NCBI GenBank assembly: GCA_026874595.1 | Contig: CM049321.1 | Coordinates: 46,119,797 to 46,183,796, forward strand | Source of the DNA: Sipunculus nudus | Lineage: Eukaryota; Annelida; Sipuncula; Golfingiida; Sipunculidae | Direction: 5' to 3' | DNA: 64,000 nt | Shown here: positions 1 through 12,855 of the stretch, one piece after another | How the letters are laid out: each line of letters begins with the position of its first letter | Numbering within the stretch: position 1 is the stretch's first letter | Translations under genes and position numbers: made by a program | Notes under the pieces: model-generated | Told to the model about the DNA's origin: nothing | What the model saw: the letters and a program-made list of their open reading frames with translations, nothing else | Databases searched by the model: none

Positions 1-367
1 GCAGAAGGCTCCCACTCCTTTCTTCCCAATCCTTGCTGGCTTGGTTTCTGTTGCATATTGACTTCTGTTATCCTTTAGGGGATCATTCAGCACATGATCT
101 TGTGGGTAAACCCCACTTGAACCGGCTGTTGGTTTCTGTAGATGCACACCCTCTCTGCCACGTTTCATTTGGCTGAGAATCCAGGAGCACCCATTCCATT
201 TTAAAAGTATAAGACTTGGTGACAATCTTCCCCTTACTTTTCCTTGTTGACTATATCCTAGGAGCTTTGAACATGTAACCAGGCTTAGGGATGCCATGCT
301 GCCATGACACTAAAAAGACATATAACTTGTGTCTGCCCATAAAACACCAGCCTATAATCCTAAGCAG

Positions 368-399
<32 letters not shown>

Positions 400-930
400 A
401 GTCTATTTGGAGTTAAGGCGACGTTGGGACTTTAGGCGACATTTAACCTATATCTGTAAATATTGAAAATATTTAACTTATTTCCATATGAAACATAGGA
501 CACTTTAACAGGCAAATCTTAGAATATAAATTCTTTTCGCTTAAAAATTAAATTAAAAAGTTATAAAAAAATAGAGGAAATGTTGCCTTAATTCTGTTGC
601 CATAAGTCATTAGACAATATATATGGTGTCGCCATAGTTTTCAAATTCTGTTAACGAGTTAGGGCGACATTGTCAGATAATGTTATGTAATAATATATAT
701 GTCGTCCTAATTTTAAAAAACTACTCTATAATTTTTTTTTCCCTGAAATTAGAAACATGACAATTACAAACAAAATGAAAATTATTATTTCTTAGCAGAT
801 GTCCTTATAACGTCTTCAGCTATATATTTTATAAATATCCATGCATTCATGTCGCACTATTAAAGTATAGCTTAAGTCAACACTCAAGTCATTCGTATTT
901 AGGAAATTAACTCTGAAAAGCGAGTGTTTA
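1..930. other. Unassigned AT-rich DNA
   Basis: No gene is recognised here. An (AT)n tract lies at about 367-401. From about 410 onward, phrases such as 'gcgacatt' and 'gtcgcc' echo wording inside the tandem array that follows, so this may be a strongly diverged edge of that array. Confidence 0.5.
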
Positions 931-3900
931 TAATGATGATACAATTCCTTATTTATATTTTTAAATGCAACCATTTCATGTGATTAAGTGTAATGAATTA
1001 GAAGTAATTCTGTTCATTGTCAAATTCATTGCAGCTATACTACTTACATGAGATTAGGATACGGACATATTCATTTTCCTCCTGTAGAAATGCTACTTAA
1101 TTTTACTCGTACATGTATATCACAAATGTCACCTTAATTCCTATATTTGCTGAGCATTTATTTCTTACTCAACCAACTGTAATAATTCGTATCAATTTTA
1201 TCATATATTGAAATGTTTAATTTTAATCTGTATCCCTTATAGTATGTTTCGAAACTCATGAAGTTTATATTATGAATATAAAGTTTATATTATGAATATA
1301 AAAAAAACACTCTTCGTGTAGAAGTCGCCATAATTCCTATATCAAGGCATCCGAATGACACAATCTCCTACAAATGATTAGATGTCATCCTTTCAGTTCC
1401 TGATCATGGTATAATATGTCAGGCCTAGTGCCTCGTAATAAAAAATACTATCAGCAGGAACCATGCTATGTAAAACAAGGAATCTTTCAGATTTAACGCT
1501 AAAGCCATATTGCTGATTTTAATTATCGAAATACAGCAAAATGTAATACACTACAGCTTAATGAATTATCTGTGATACTGTCCATTGTTACAGGTTGTGT
1601 AGGTATAGTTCTTAGTTAAAAATTTTAATCAGATGTAATCCATTCTCTCCTGTACTAATGTAGTCTAATTTCTTCTGTTTTCTTTAGCATATACATATAT
1701 ATATATATATATATAACAACTGTACTTTAATTCCTTTATATCATCTGTGATTCCATATTGTGGTGTATATGTTCCCTTAATTTATATATTCACGCATCTT
1801 GATGAATTTATATCCAGAACATTTTCAACTGGCATAACTTTCTCTTCTATTGACAATTCTAGTTGCTTGGAACCTCGTAAAGAAATTCTGTCCGGAGGCC
1901 CCTTATGTTGTATAACCATAAACCTTTCTGATCTCCCTTCGATGATACAATGCCTTATTTATATTTTTAAATGCAACCATTTCATGTGCTTAAGTGTAAT
2001 GAATTAGAAGTAATTCTGTTCATTGTCAAATTCATTGCAGCCATATTACTTACATGAGATTGTTATACGGACATATTCATTTACCACCTGTAGAAATGCT
2101 ACTTAATTTTACTCGTACATGTATATCACAAATGTCACCTTTATTCCTATATTTGCTGAGCAATTATTTCTTACTCAACCAACTGTAATAATTCGTATCA
2201 ATTTTTTCATATATTGAAATGTTTAATTTTAATCTGTATCCCTGATAGTATGTTTCGAAACTCATGAAATTTATATTATGAATCTAAAAACTCCCATCGT
2301 GTAGAAGTCGCCATAATTCCTATAACAACTCATCCGATTGACTCAATCTCCCACAAATGATTAGATGTCATCCTTTTCGTTCCTGATCATAGTATAATAT
2401 GTCAAGCCTAGTACCCTGTAATAAAAAAATACTATCAGCAGGAACCATGCTATGTAAAACAAGGAATCTTTCACATTTAACGCCAAAGCCATATTGCCGA
2501 TTTTAATAATCGAAATACAGCAATATGTAATACACTATAGCTTAATGAATTATATGTGATACTGTCCATTGTCATAGTTTGTGTAGGTAAAGTTCTTAGT
2601 TAAAAATGTTAATCAGATATAATGAATTCTCATCTGTACTTATATCGTCTAATTTCTTCTATTTTTTTAGCATATATATATATAACAACTGTCGCCTTAA
2701 TTCCTTTATATCATCTGTGATTCCATATTGTCGTGTATATGTTCCCTTAATTTATATATTCACACATCTTGATGTTTTTTTATCCAGAACATTTTCAACT
2801 GGCATAACTTTCTCTTCTATTGACAATTCTAGTTGCTTGGAACCTCGTAAAGAAATTCTGTCCGGAGGCCCCTTATGTTGTATAACCATAAACCTTTCTG
2901 ATCTCCCTTCGATGATACAATGCCTTATTTATATTTTTAAATGCAACCATTTCATGTGCTTAAGTGTAATGAATTAGAAGTAATTCTGTTCATTGTCAAA
3001 TTCATTGCAGCCATACTACTTACATGAGATTGTTATACGGACATATTCATTTACCACCTGTAGAAATGCTACTTAATTTTACTCGTACATGTATATCACA
3101 AATGTCACCTTTATTCCTATATTTGCTGAGCAATTATTTCTTACTCAACCAACTGTAATAATTCGTATCAATTTTTTCATATATTGAAATGTTTAATTTT
3201 AATCTGTATCCCTGATAGTATGTTTCGAAACTCATGAAATTTATATTATGAATCTAAAAACTCCCATCGTGTAGAAGTCGCCATAATTCCTATAACAACT
3301 CATCCGATTGACTCAATCTCCCACAAATGATTAGATGTCATCCTTTTCGTTCCTGATCATAGTATAATATGTCAAGCCTAGTACCCTGTAATAAAAAAAT
3401 ACTATCAGCAGGAACCATGCTATGTAAAACAAGGAATCTTTCACATTTAACGCCAAAGCCATATTGCCGATTTTAATAATCGAAATACAGCAATATGTAA
3501 TACACTATAGCTTAATGAATTATATGTGATACTGTCCATTGTCATAGTTTGTGTAGGTAAAGTTCTTAGTTAAAAATGTTAATCAGATATAATGAATTCT
3601 CATCTGTACTTATATCGTCTAATTTCTTCTATTTTTTTAGCATATATATATATAACAACTGTCGCCTTAATTCCTTTATATCATCTGTGATTCCATATTG
3701 TCGTGTATATGTTCCCTTAATTTATATATTCACGCATCTTGATGTTTTTTTATCCAGAACATTTTCAACTGGCATAACTTTCTCTTCTATTGACAATTCT
3801 AGTTGCTTGGAACCTCGTAAAGAAATTCTGTCCGGAGGCCCCTTATGTTGTATAACCATAAACCTTTCTGATCTCCCTTCGATGATACAATGCCTTATTT

Positions 3901-4147
3901 ATATCTTTAAATGCAACCATTTCATGTGCTTAAGTGTAATGAATTAGAAGTAATTCTGTTCATTGTCAAATTCATTGCAGCTATACTACTTACATGAGAT
4001 TGTGAAAAGGACATATTCATTTACCTCCTGTAGAAATGCTACTTAATTTTATTCGTACATGTATATCACAATTGTCACCTTAATTCCTATATTTGCTGAG
4101 CATTTATTTCTTACTCAACCAACTGTAATAGTTTGTATTAATTTTTT
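931..4147. repeat. ~970-bp tandem repeat array
   Basis: The same stretch (for example 'taatgaattagaagtaattc') recurs at 991, 1997, 2967 and 3937. The spacings are 1006, 970 and 970 bp. The last two full units are nearly identical, while the first is more diverged. Each unit contains a short (AT)n run and ends in a T-rich segment. The array is broken at 4147/4148 by the 2.6-kb element and resumes at 6777 with the next phrase of the unit. Open frames of 86-123 codons recur only because the DNA repeats, and I do not call them genes. Confidence 0.9.
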
Positions 4148-6776
4148 AGCTCAGCTGACTATAAGTCATCTGAGCTATAGTCGTGGTCCATTGTCCGTCT
4201 GTCCGTCCGTCCGTCCGTCCGTCCGTCCGTCCGTCCGTCCGTAGATGTGGCACGTTTTGAAACCGTAAGACCTAGGAATCCAAAATTCGGCATAATGTTA
4301 GATGTCCCCAAGATCTCCTACCAAGCCGAAAACTGGGTCTTTGCAACTTTGTTCCTTTGAGAAATTAAAGAAAAACCTCAATTTTTTATTAAAAACCTAT
4401 TTTCACACTTTAGGACTGCCTAATATCAAAACCACTCATCTGTTTTTCCTCATATTTACCATAAATATTCCACTATATAGTTCCTATGTACATGCCAGAA
4501 ATTATGTCTGTATTATTTAATTTAAAAAAGTTCTGGGCCCAAACATAATGCATTTTGAAAAAAATAAGGAAAGATATTTGATCACTTAACACAAAAAATG
4601 TTAAAGCTGTGGACCTTTTTTCCAGGAATATAACTTTAATTTATCAAAATTAAATTGTATACCCAAAATTAGATGAAAATCTTTTAAATTTTTTAAAATA
4701 TTAATAAAAATAAAAAATTGGTACCTTAAATTTTGCCCAACTTTGACCATGGCACGTTTTTTTCCTGTAAGTACTGTGGATTTAATTTTCACAGCATGTT
4801 TTTGTCAGCATTTCAACTGTTAACACCAAAAATTTGAAACCAGTTGATCAAAAACTGTAGATTTTAATCAAGTTTTCAAGCACCTTGTAACATATTGTTT
4901 ACATCAAGCTAGTGTTATGCAGTTTGCAAAAGCTCAGCTCCCCAGCTTCAGCTCTAAGTTCCTTAAATTCAGCATACAGTTAGATGTCTCCAAAATCCCC
5001 TACCATGCCAAGAATTTGGTCACTAGGACTTAATACCTTCGAGATATTAATGAAAAACTTCATTTTTCGATTAAAAACCCATTGTTACACTTCAAGACTG
5101 CCTAATATCAAAACCACTGATCTGACTTTAATCATAAACAATATACATATTTTTCATTCTCTATGCACATCCCAGAATGATGTCAGTATTGCGTAATTGT
5201 TTAAAGTTATGGGCCCAAACATAATGCACTTTGTAAAAAATCAAGAAATATATTTACTCCCTTAACAAGGGCATTGCTAGAGATTTTTTTGTCAGGGATG
5301 TAACATTATTTAATCAAAATTCAATTGAATACCCAAAATTAGTTCTGAATTTTTCAAATTTTATAAGTTATTAGTATAAATATAAAATTAGTACCTTAAA
5401 TTTTGCCCAACTGTGACCATGGCACGTTTGTTTCCCGTATGCACTGTTGATATAATTTCATATCATGCACACATAAGGATTTCAGCTTTTTAGTTAAGAA
5501 AGCTGAAAGAAATTGGCCAAAAATTGTAGCTTTTATTAATGTTTTTTATGAGACCCTGTCAGACTTTGGCTCTCTCCAGCCCCTCTTGAGTCACCTGTAT
5601 GTTGACCTTGTTGACCTTTCATCAAATTATGCACGCTTGAGGCGAGGCATACAGGAATCCAGGCAGCTTATGGCCAGCCACAGTTGATCCAGGTGTCCAA
5701 CCCAACTCATCTAGTAGTTTTAACCAACAACATAACAATAAACAATGAATAAATAAATTTTTATTGGTTTTTAATAACAAATTAAAGAAAAATAGAAAAG
5801 GAATTTGTTAGTTTATAATAACAGGAAATTAACTTGCAGTTACTGATGATATAAGAATCTTGTATCGATGGGTAGAATGTCACATATTCCAAATAACACC
5901 ATGCAGTCACCTATGGCATTTTTCAGTTCAATTTTAATGATAAAGAAGTAAATCATATTATTCATTACTAATCATTAGGGATCATATGAAGGAAATTAAT
6001 GATAGACAAAGATGCAGTTGATAATATTAATCTAGATTCCTACTGTGTCTAGTGTTTACATTGATGTGAAATTAGTCCAAAATGAATTTTCACAGTTATT
6101 TTTTAATATAAATAAAAGCCATAAAACCAGGTACTTATGATCATTATTTAAATGTGTGAATTTTGTATATTCTGGATTCTCAACATCATTGTTTGGTGAA
6201 AATTGAATAAATACCAGACATGGTGCGAATACTTTGTAATTGTATTTAAATACGAATATGATTATGTACTCCATTATAAAATTTCTTGCATAAAGAATGG
6301 GAATTCAGGTAAAAATGAAAGTATATGAATACTCGTGCAAATACTTTCAAAATGTATTCATGAATGCATTCATGAATATATTCTTTAATATTATTTAAAT
6401 AATCATATCAGTTATATTTCATTTTAAAAAATCATATGATTCTCTTATTATTTTTAATAAAAATTATATTTGGGACAATATTTGTAATTTTTTTTAATAA
6501 ATAGTTAAACTCTTATATTATATGTTCTGTTTATAAGTTATATGGCTAAGTCAAAATCTGTGTGACAATAGTACTCCAATTGTTAATAAAATAAATGAAA
6601 TCAATCCTCTTCCCTGTCTCCAAAGGTACTATCAAAATCATACATAAGCTAAACAACAACAACTCATAATACAGCTTATATTTATTACCACACAAAACCA
6701 GCATGTGCCTCATTTCTAAATAATATTTTTTTTTCATATATAACAGCTGAGCGTCGTGACCCATAGGTCCCTTGTT
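4148..6776. mobile_element. 2.6-kb dispersed element, copy 1
   Basis: This 2629-bp sequence recurs with high identity at 57779-60380. It starts with a hairpin (AGCTCAGCTGAC, 5-nt loop, GTCATCTGAGCT) at 4148-4176, followed by a (TCCG)n run at about 4193-4241. Two diverged ~680-bp internal repeats begin near 4284 and 4966. Near the 3' end, CAGCTGAGC at 6744-6752 is the inverse of GCTCAGCTG at 4149-4157. No transposase-like protein is visible, so it looks non-autonomous. The empty target survives in neighbouring array units (junction 2207/2208), which defines both ends. I cannot place it in a known superfamily: there is no TTAA, TA or Helitron-like AT target, and at most a 2-bp TT duplication. 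Confidence 0.8.
4193..4241. repeat. (TCCG)n tetranucleotide microsatellite
   Basis: Uninterrupted 'tccg' units just inside the 5' hairpin of the 2.6-kb element. The second copy carries a shorter version near 57825-57860. Confidence 0.9.
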
Positions 6777-6874
6777 CATATATTGAAATGTTTTGTCAAA
6801 TTTCGTTTAGATATAATTATAAGTTAAAATTGTTATTGAGATATAATTGTATTAATGTTGTCTAATTTTCTTTA

Positions 6875-6914
<40 letters not shown>

Positions 6915-6960
6915 AGAATGTTTCAACTGTCTTCTCTTGTGCTGACAATTTTAGAGGCCT
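6777..6960. repeat. Resumed, diverged tandem-array unit
   Basis: After the 2.6-kb insertion the sequence continues with 'catatattgaaatg', exactly the phrase that follows the T run in uninterrupted array units. A shortened, diverged unit follows, including an (AT)n run at about 6877-6911 and a 'ccagaatgtttcaactg' phrase matching the array. Confidence 0.7.
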
Positions 6961-9243
6961 GTTGCGTGAGGAGTTGGTTGACAAGTTTGTCTGACTGTGA
7001 GTTATGATATGGTTTTAATCATAGTTAATGTCACCATTTTTAATTTATATCGCAAATGTCGCCTAAATTCCTATATTTCATCGATCGTTTCTTCTCCCAC
7101 ATATGTAAATTTTATATTATGTTAAATCTTGAACCTTTTTAATTTACAACTGTAACTCTACTGACAACATTGTAAAGTCGTAGAGTTTGATAGTTTTTTC
7201 ATACCATCCTCATGGAATACGGTCCTTTGTTTGGTGTCCATGTGCACTTTTAAATGTTCTTCTACTTTGAAATCGGGACATGTCTCACCTGAAGTATGTA
7301 CCATAAATAGAAATAGATTAACCAAATAGTTGTCTAATTGAGGTGATAATTTGGTTACCTATTCACTTCAGATTTTCCCGGTTTTAACCGGTTATATTGT
7401 CAACTGTGTCTCTAGCTGTTAACAGTGGAAGTGCATAGATTAGTCGGGAAAACCCTGGTCATGTCGTTATTTAAAACGTCACACTACCACTACAATGTCA
7501 TATGTGTCTGCTAGATATAAATATCATCCACATTGCATTTTCAGTCAAACATACAAATACTATTGTAAAAAAACAGAGCAAAGCATGATTGTAATAAAAT
7601 GACTTTATTTCATTCTTAAAAAACAAATACCATGCCAAATAAGCAATATGATAAATAATTTATCTTAAAATGTTACATTTCTAATACTTTCCCAATTAAC
7701 CCTAATCCACACAGGGGTAAATACAACTTAATTTACACAGGGTCTTTTTGAACTCCCTTCATATTACATTTTAAAAGACACAAACATTGAAAGTGAAGTA
7801 ATATTTTTTTCATAAAGCATCAAGAGTCTTGTAGGAAGCCAACCCAATCTTTTAAAACGTAGTTTTAGCATGTAATTTTAATTTGACCCAATAACTAATA
7901 TTTTTTATATAATTTAAATGGTATATTTGAATATATGGATCAGTTGGCCTCTGATTTAACAGAAATGTTCGCTCTAAGTGAAAGTTTTACAAGAGTTTAT
8001 ATATTATTACAACATTTAAACACATTATCACTTACTAAATCATATAATGCACTGACATTATGACTTGTAATGTGAAATAACTCATGCATTTTTACTCTGG
8101 AAAATGTTGGAAAATTACTTCTGTATAGGTTTAAAGTACACCAGTGCTCTAGACTTCAGGAAATAAATATACAAATGTTCTCCTATAATTTCCCAATCTG
8201 TGCAATTAACATATTTTACTATTTTTGGGTTATTGAGATCATCTGAATTTACTAACATGCTAAGAAACTAGTAAGGGTCTGATTCCTTTTGGCGTATAAT
8301 GCCTATCAGCTTTGTTTTATGGGAGTGCTGCTGTTCTGGAGTATTCTGCACACCAATATTACCTTTTTGTCTGTCATTTATTTTTTTACAAACATTGGCG
8401 CAGATTTCCAGTCACTACACGACTATATGGCTTCTGAAATCGAATTTCCCATTTCTGTCGTAAGAAAAATACCCACAGGTTCTTATATTCAGGTTTCAAG
8501 TCTGCCTTTTCAGTTTAGTCCCATTTTCTACTATTCCACAATCTGGGCTCTGAAAGACATATAACAGGAAATTTTGTTGATGGCAAGTCGCTTTCTTGGT
8601 ATATCCAGATTTACTTGATATCATTTGGTTGACAAGATTATCATCATCTCAACTCTGCCATCACCTCCACTATCACCTTTTTCCACCAATGCTTAGATCA
8701 TTATTACTTGCACTGTTATCCGACTCGTATTTTTTTACAGCTGTATGATCTGAATTATCATCAAGGATCACTTCCGTTTCAGAGTTTATATATTCCATGA
8801 CAATTTCTTTACAGTTATCATTCCGTTAAATATTACTCGGTGGCACACCTCTATCGGATTTCAGGCATTGAATGTCTCTGCTGATTATATATCAGAAGCT
8901 TGCTGTAATGCACTAATTGTTGCCCCCATGTCTAACAAACCAAGTCATAAAAGGACATATGTATAAAGGATAAAATATAACTAAATACCATTCTCAGTAT
9001 GGGTGCCCCCCCCCCCTTGTGCGGATGAAAATTTACATTGACAAATTCGGTTAATCTAGTCCGATTGTGGTTCAACTCTTCATTATTTTTTTCATGTTGC
9101 CGGCAGAAAGGCTTATTCTGTTCAAGGTGCTAGTTCATGTGTTTAAAATACTCCATGCTGTTTTCCTCAATATTTGAGAACTTATTCAGGAATATACGCC
9201 AACTAGGACACTACGTTTTTTTTTTTTTTTTTTTCTCTTTTTC
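6961..9243. other. Unassigned DNA
   Basis: No gene is supported. A 12-base C run lies at 9006-9017 and a long T run at about 9214-9234. Codon-like stretches around 8290-8560 are short, lack ATG starts and match nothing I recognise. Confidence 0.5.
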
Positions 9244-9249
9244 TTGACA

Positions 9250-9440
9250 CTACGTTCAGGAGACACGCGACAGCTTTTTTTCCTAGATCGCACAATGCAT
9301 ATGGGAATAAAGCATTTACCACATTTGCACCAGTCGTGTGGAATCCCCTCCCACTACATCTCAGAAAGGCAGACACTCTTGCATCTTTCAAGAGGTGCCT
9401 GTAAACTTATTTGGTTCAAGTCAACTTGTAAAGCGCATAT
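9250..9440 (+). pseudogene. LINE ORF2 C-terminal fragment (non-LTR retrotransposon)
   Basis: Across two frames this segment encodes the tail typical of CR1/L2/Jockey-like reverse transcriptase proteins. It has a TRQL phrase, then YGNKAFTTFAPVVWNPLP, then LRKADTLASFKRCL, the usual 'F..xAPxLWNxLPxxLR' and 'SFKxxL' signature. A frameshift near 9295 and a stop before TYLF show it is dead. Only the last ~60 residues remain, consistent with a 5'-truncated insertion. The assignment is by remembered family pattern and was not checked by alignment. Confidence 0.6.
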
Positions 9441-9559
9441 AAACTTAAGATACGTGTCCTCTTGAAATGAACTGTACATGCATACATACACTATATTTTA
9501 AACTTGCTGACTATTTGCGATTTTGTACCAATGTTCACCCAAACACAATATTCCTTGGA

Positions 9560-11215
9560 TCAAGGTTGCAATTCTTTCAGCCTTGCGTTATATTTTTGTC
9601 GTGTTGTCTTCCTTTCGTTGAATATTTTTGTTTTTACTTTCAGAACCTTCTCTTGAGTGGTCATATCTCCAAATCCTAGCTGGATTTCGTATCTGGCGAT
9701 AAATTCCTTTACCTCTGCTGAAGCTGAAATTAATTAATACATTGTATTAATTTTTATTTAAGCACACACATGTTTATGTGCATAAAACTTGCTTATCTAA
9801 GTCCCTGATCAGTATCTCTGACGTAGGTCAGAAGACTAATGCATATTGTGTTTGATTAAATCATACATAATAAAATTCATTTTTGCTCTCAGTTCTAGAA
9901 GAAGAAAAGTCCTAACATCTTAGGTCAAGTTTCTTATTTCTGTTTTGGTTCTCCTATTTCACCAAACATGTTAAGTATCATAATGTCAACACAAAGTCAC
10001 TGCACCTATTCCATGGCCTTTGACACTTCTCTGTTACAAAAATGTGTATCTCTTAATTAAATATCATTTATCACTGACTCAAAAATTGCATTAAATAAAT
10101 AATCATATACCTGGGAGAGAACCTTTGTTGGCATCGGCTTGACACGTGTCGTGGACATAGTTCTTAAAGTGTTGTCGAAGGATTTCCGTCGCTTGTGGAG
10201 CCCAAACGAATCCTTGAGCTGGAACAAAACATATGCATAGGATATAAATAGGCACCCATTGTTCATTTTGTTTCAATAGTTAAGTTAAAGAGCATGGTTA
10301 ATTCATAATCTTTGACATAATTGGAAGAAACAAATTGGACCTTTCGCATTGTTTTGTTAGCATAACACATTTAGTATTTCACTAAAGTACTTCCCAAGAG
10401 TGTTGACAATTGATATAGCTGATTATACACTCTTCAAAAAAAAAAACGATAAACGGTGTAGTAGGTTTGGAGACTATTTTTTTTCTGTAAGAAACACGCA
10501 ACAAAAAAAGATACGGAATGACGGGGTGAATGAACAGAGACATGGTGTTAGCCTAGGGTTTAGCTAAAATAACCAACACTGATTCAAATTACTTTATATG
10601 GTCTTTATTCTTGGCTCAACGAAGAAACTGAAAAACTCACCTCTTGACTTTGACAAAACCTGTGAATGCCCCTGTTTGGTCTCGGTTTTCTCTTCTTGAG
10701 CAACTGTCTCTAGAGAAAAATGAAAGTGATCAACATTATTCTGCAGAAAACATTGTATCTTAATTTAAATTGACTTTTGGTTTATATTACTGGTTCATTT
10801 ATATCATAATCCCTAAAGGAACTCAAATAAAAGATTTTATAGGAAATCTAAATATACAGACTAGTGGCTCATCTACCATAAAACATGTCCATTTAAAATC
10901 CATGTATTCAGGTGTAACCTCTTACCCAATATAACCTAAACACAGAAATATCATGACAAAGTACATACTCAAAGTAAAATACGCCACATATACTGTTCTT
11001 CTAATTATTTTAAACAAATATATTTACCTGCAGTATGTGCTGCTGGCTGTTTTTTTTTTTGTTATCTTGACATTCAACTGTTTCTCAGCCAATGGGCTTG
11101 ATAGTTCCAAGCTTCCTTCTTCATCTGATTCATCGTAGTGCAATATCAAATTATCTTCTATTTCAGAATTGTTGGTATTAGCGATTGTGTCGATTTCACT
11201 CTGCCTCGAGTATGC
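9560..11215 (-). CDS. Four-exon gene model, charged protein of unknown function (5' end not found)
   Basis: Four exons read in one continuous phase on the minus strand: about 11215-11028, 10709-10641, 10218-10111 and 9714-9560, ending in TGA. Junctions have consensus sites: GCAG|GTAAAT, AAGAG|GTGAGT and CCCAG|GTATAT donors, and TTCTCTAG, GTTCCAG and TTCAGCAG acceptors. All junction phases agree (each exon ends 1 nt into a codon, the next supplies 2). The protein begins with an acidic, Ser-rich part (YDESDEEGSLELS), then a Lys/Glu-rich linker. The C-terminal region contains FVWAPQATEILRQHFKNYV and KVKTKIFNERK. This tail vaguely resembles the C-termini of recombinase-like invertebrate proteins, but I do not recognise the gene. 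No ATG is visible in the first exon, so at least one upstream exon is missing. Confidence 0.55.
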
Positions 11216-12604
11216 TTTTATAGATTTGTATTATTTACATTATTACTTCAGGCGTCAAAGTACATAATCTACGTGTTGGGCACAGGGGATCCTGGAAATA
11301 ATACGAATCAAGATTCATACCACTGATCAAAACTCACGGCTAAATACGAAAAAGAATTGCATGGATTTTGATTTTAGTCTTATTTTTACAACAAACATTA
11401 TTATTGAAATCACGGAAAATAACAAGAATTTGGTTAGCTACCAAAAAATATCAAAATATTATTCATTCATGGTTAATTAGCTCGTTAATTTTCTGAAAAA
11501 TAATCGGTTTGTTTGAAGATCTGTACAATACTTAACTTGGAGGAGATATATTGGAAGGGTGGATGGGTAGTGGGTTAATGTATGGTACGATACTTAAGAT
11601 GTAACCCTCTGTCACAACCGTTCTGCACGTTAATTTATCAAGAAATCCTCTATCAGTCTAACGTCACACTGCCGTACACAGCTAGATGGTTCTGGCGTTA
11701 TATGGACTGCCTAACAAAAACTAGTCTGTAGTCATGTAGTCGGATAAAACTGTACTATAAATTTGTCATCTGCCAAGTCTCAAATTTGAGTTTATAAAGA
11801 TATATCAGAACTTTATGTTAAGTTGCTTAAGACTGCTTTCCATTCCGAAAACATGGCTCCCCATAAAATATCGATGAGTGTCACTCTTCCATCTGGGCAC
11901 GCATAATTAGAACTGCAGATTTTCTGCAGGCTTCAAAAGTCACAATGAAGCTCTGTCCGGGGTAACCTGTTTGTGTATCGGCAAGGCCCGTGCAGGTGAT
12001 CAGACACTTGGCCAGCTGTTTTATCAGCCCATGCCATACCCGCATGCACTGTGGTGGTTGTTACCAGGGCGCGGGATGGTAGGAGCAGGCAGCCATTAAG
12101 GCATGATTCGCCCTGTTTATGTACCGATGGCGGGTATCGGCATGAGAAAGTGTTATTATATAATTTTATACATGATTATATTTTACTTTCATGTTCCAGC
12201 AAGTTCCTTTCAGTGGCGTATTTTTTTTTCTTGGGGGGGGGGGGGGGGGCGGCACACACACACACCATTTCAGCATCTCTGATCATGCCCCCCCCCCTAC
12301 TTCTCAGATTTGTTGATCTCTTTAAAGGTATTAGTTCCTCAGTATTATATATATATATATATATATATATCATATTACAAATAATTGTTTTAGAAAATAA
12401 GTTATATTGTGATAAAATTTTAAATAAGACATTTTATTTATTAATATATTTCATTTGCAATATTGTAGTAGGCCTATTATTCTTTTGAAAAGTGTGTGAA
12501 GCAGGCCCCTGCTGGATAGGGCAGCTGCAGGCTGTACACAGTGTTTACATAGGCCAATGTGCTCTGCTCTGCTCCACGTGAGGGACTGCAAAATAACTTC
12601 CTTG

Positions 12605-12635
<31 letters not shown>

Positions 12636-12855
12636 TTGCTAGACTCACACATACGCTCGTTACATGCATCACTATTTAATAAAAAATGATTAAATAATAC
12701 ACAATAATGTGAAATTTTATTAACCATACAAAATATCAGTAAAATTTTCCTTGAAAAATAAAATGACTGGTGCGAACATATAGGCCTGGGCCTACTGTAC
12801 AAATAACAAAGACGCGTCAGAGTTCATCACAGAGTTCCAGTTGCCGTTCTGTGCC
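11216..12855. other. Unassigned DNA with homopolymer runs
   Basis: No gene is supported. Features are a 17-base G run (12233-12249), a short CA repeat, a C run near 12290, an (AT)n tract at about 12345-12370 and a TTA repeat near 12615-12635. The phrase 'cagtggcgtat' at about 12211 resembles a DNA-transposon end, but no matching opposite end was found. Confidence 0.4.

Noticed and set aside
2606-3947. Identical 123-codon open frames in the 970-bp array
   Set aside because: They repeat only because the DNA unit repeats; low-complexity composition and no domain.
4148-6776. Helitron, piggyBac or Kolobok identity for the 2.6-kb element
   Set aside because: No TC...CTRR ends between A and T, and no TTAA target.
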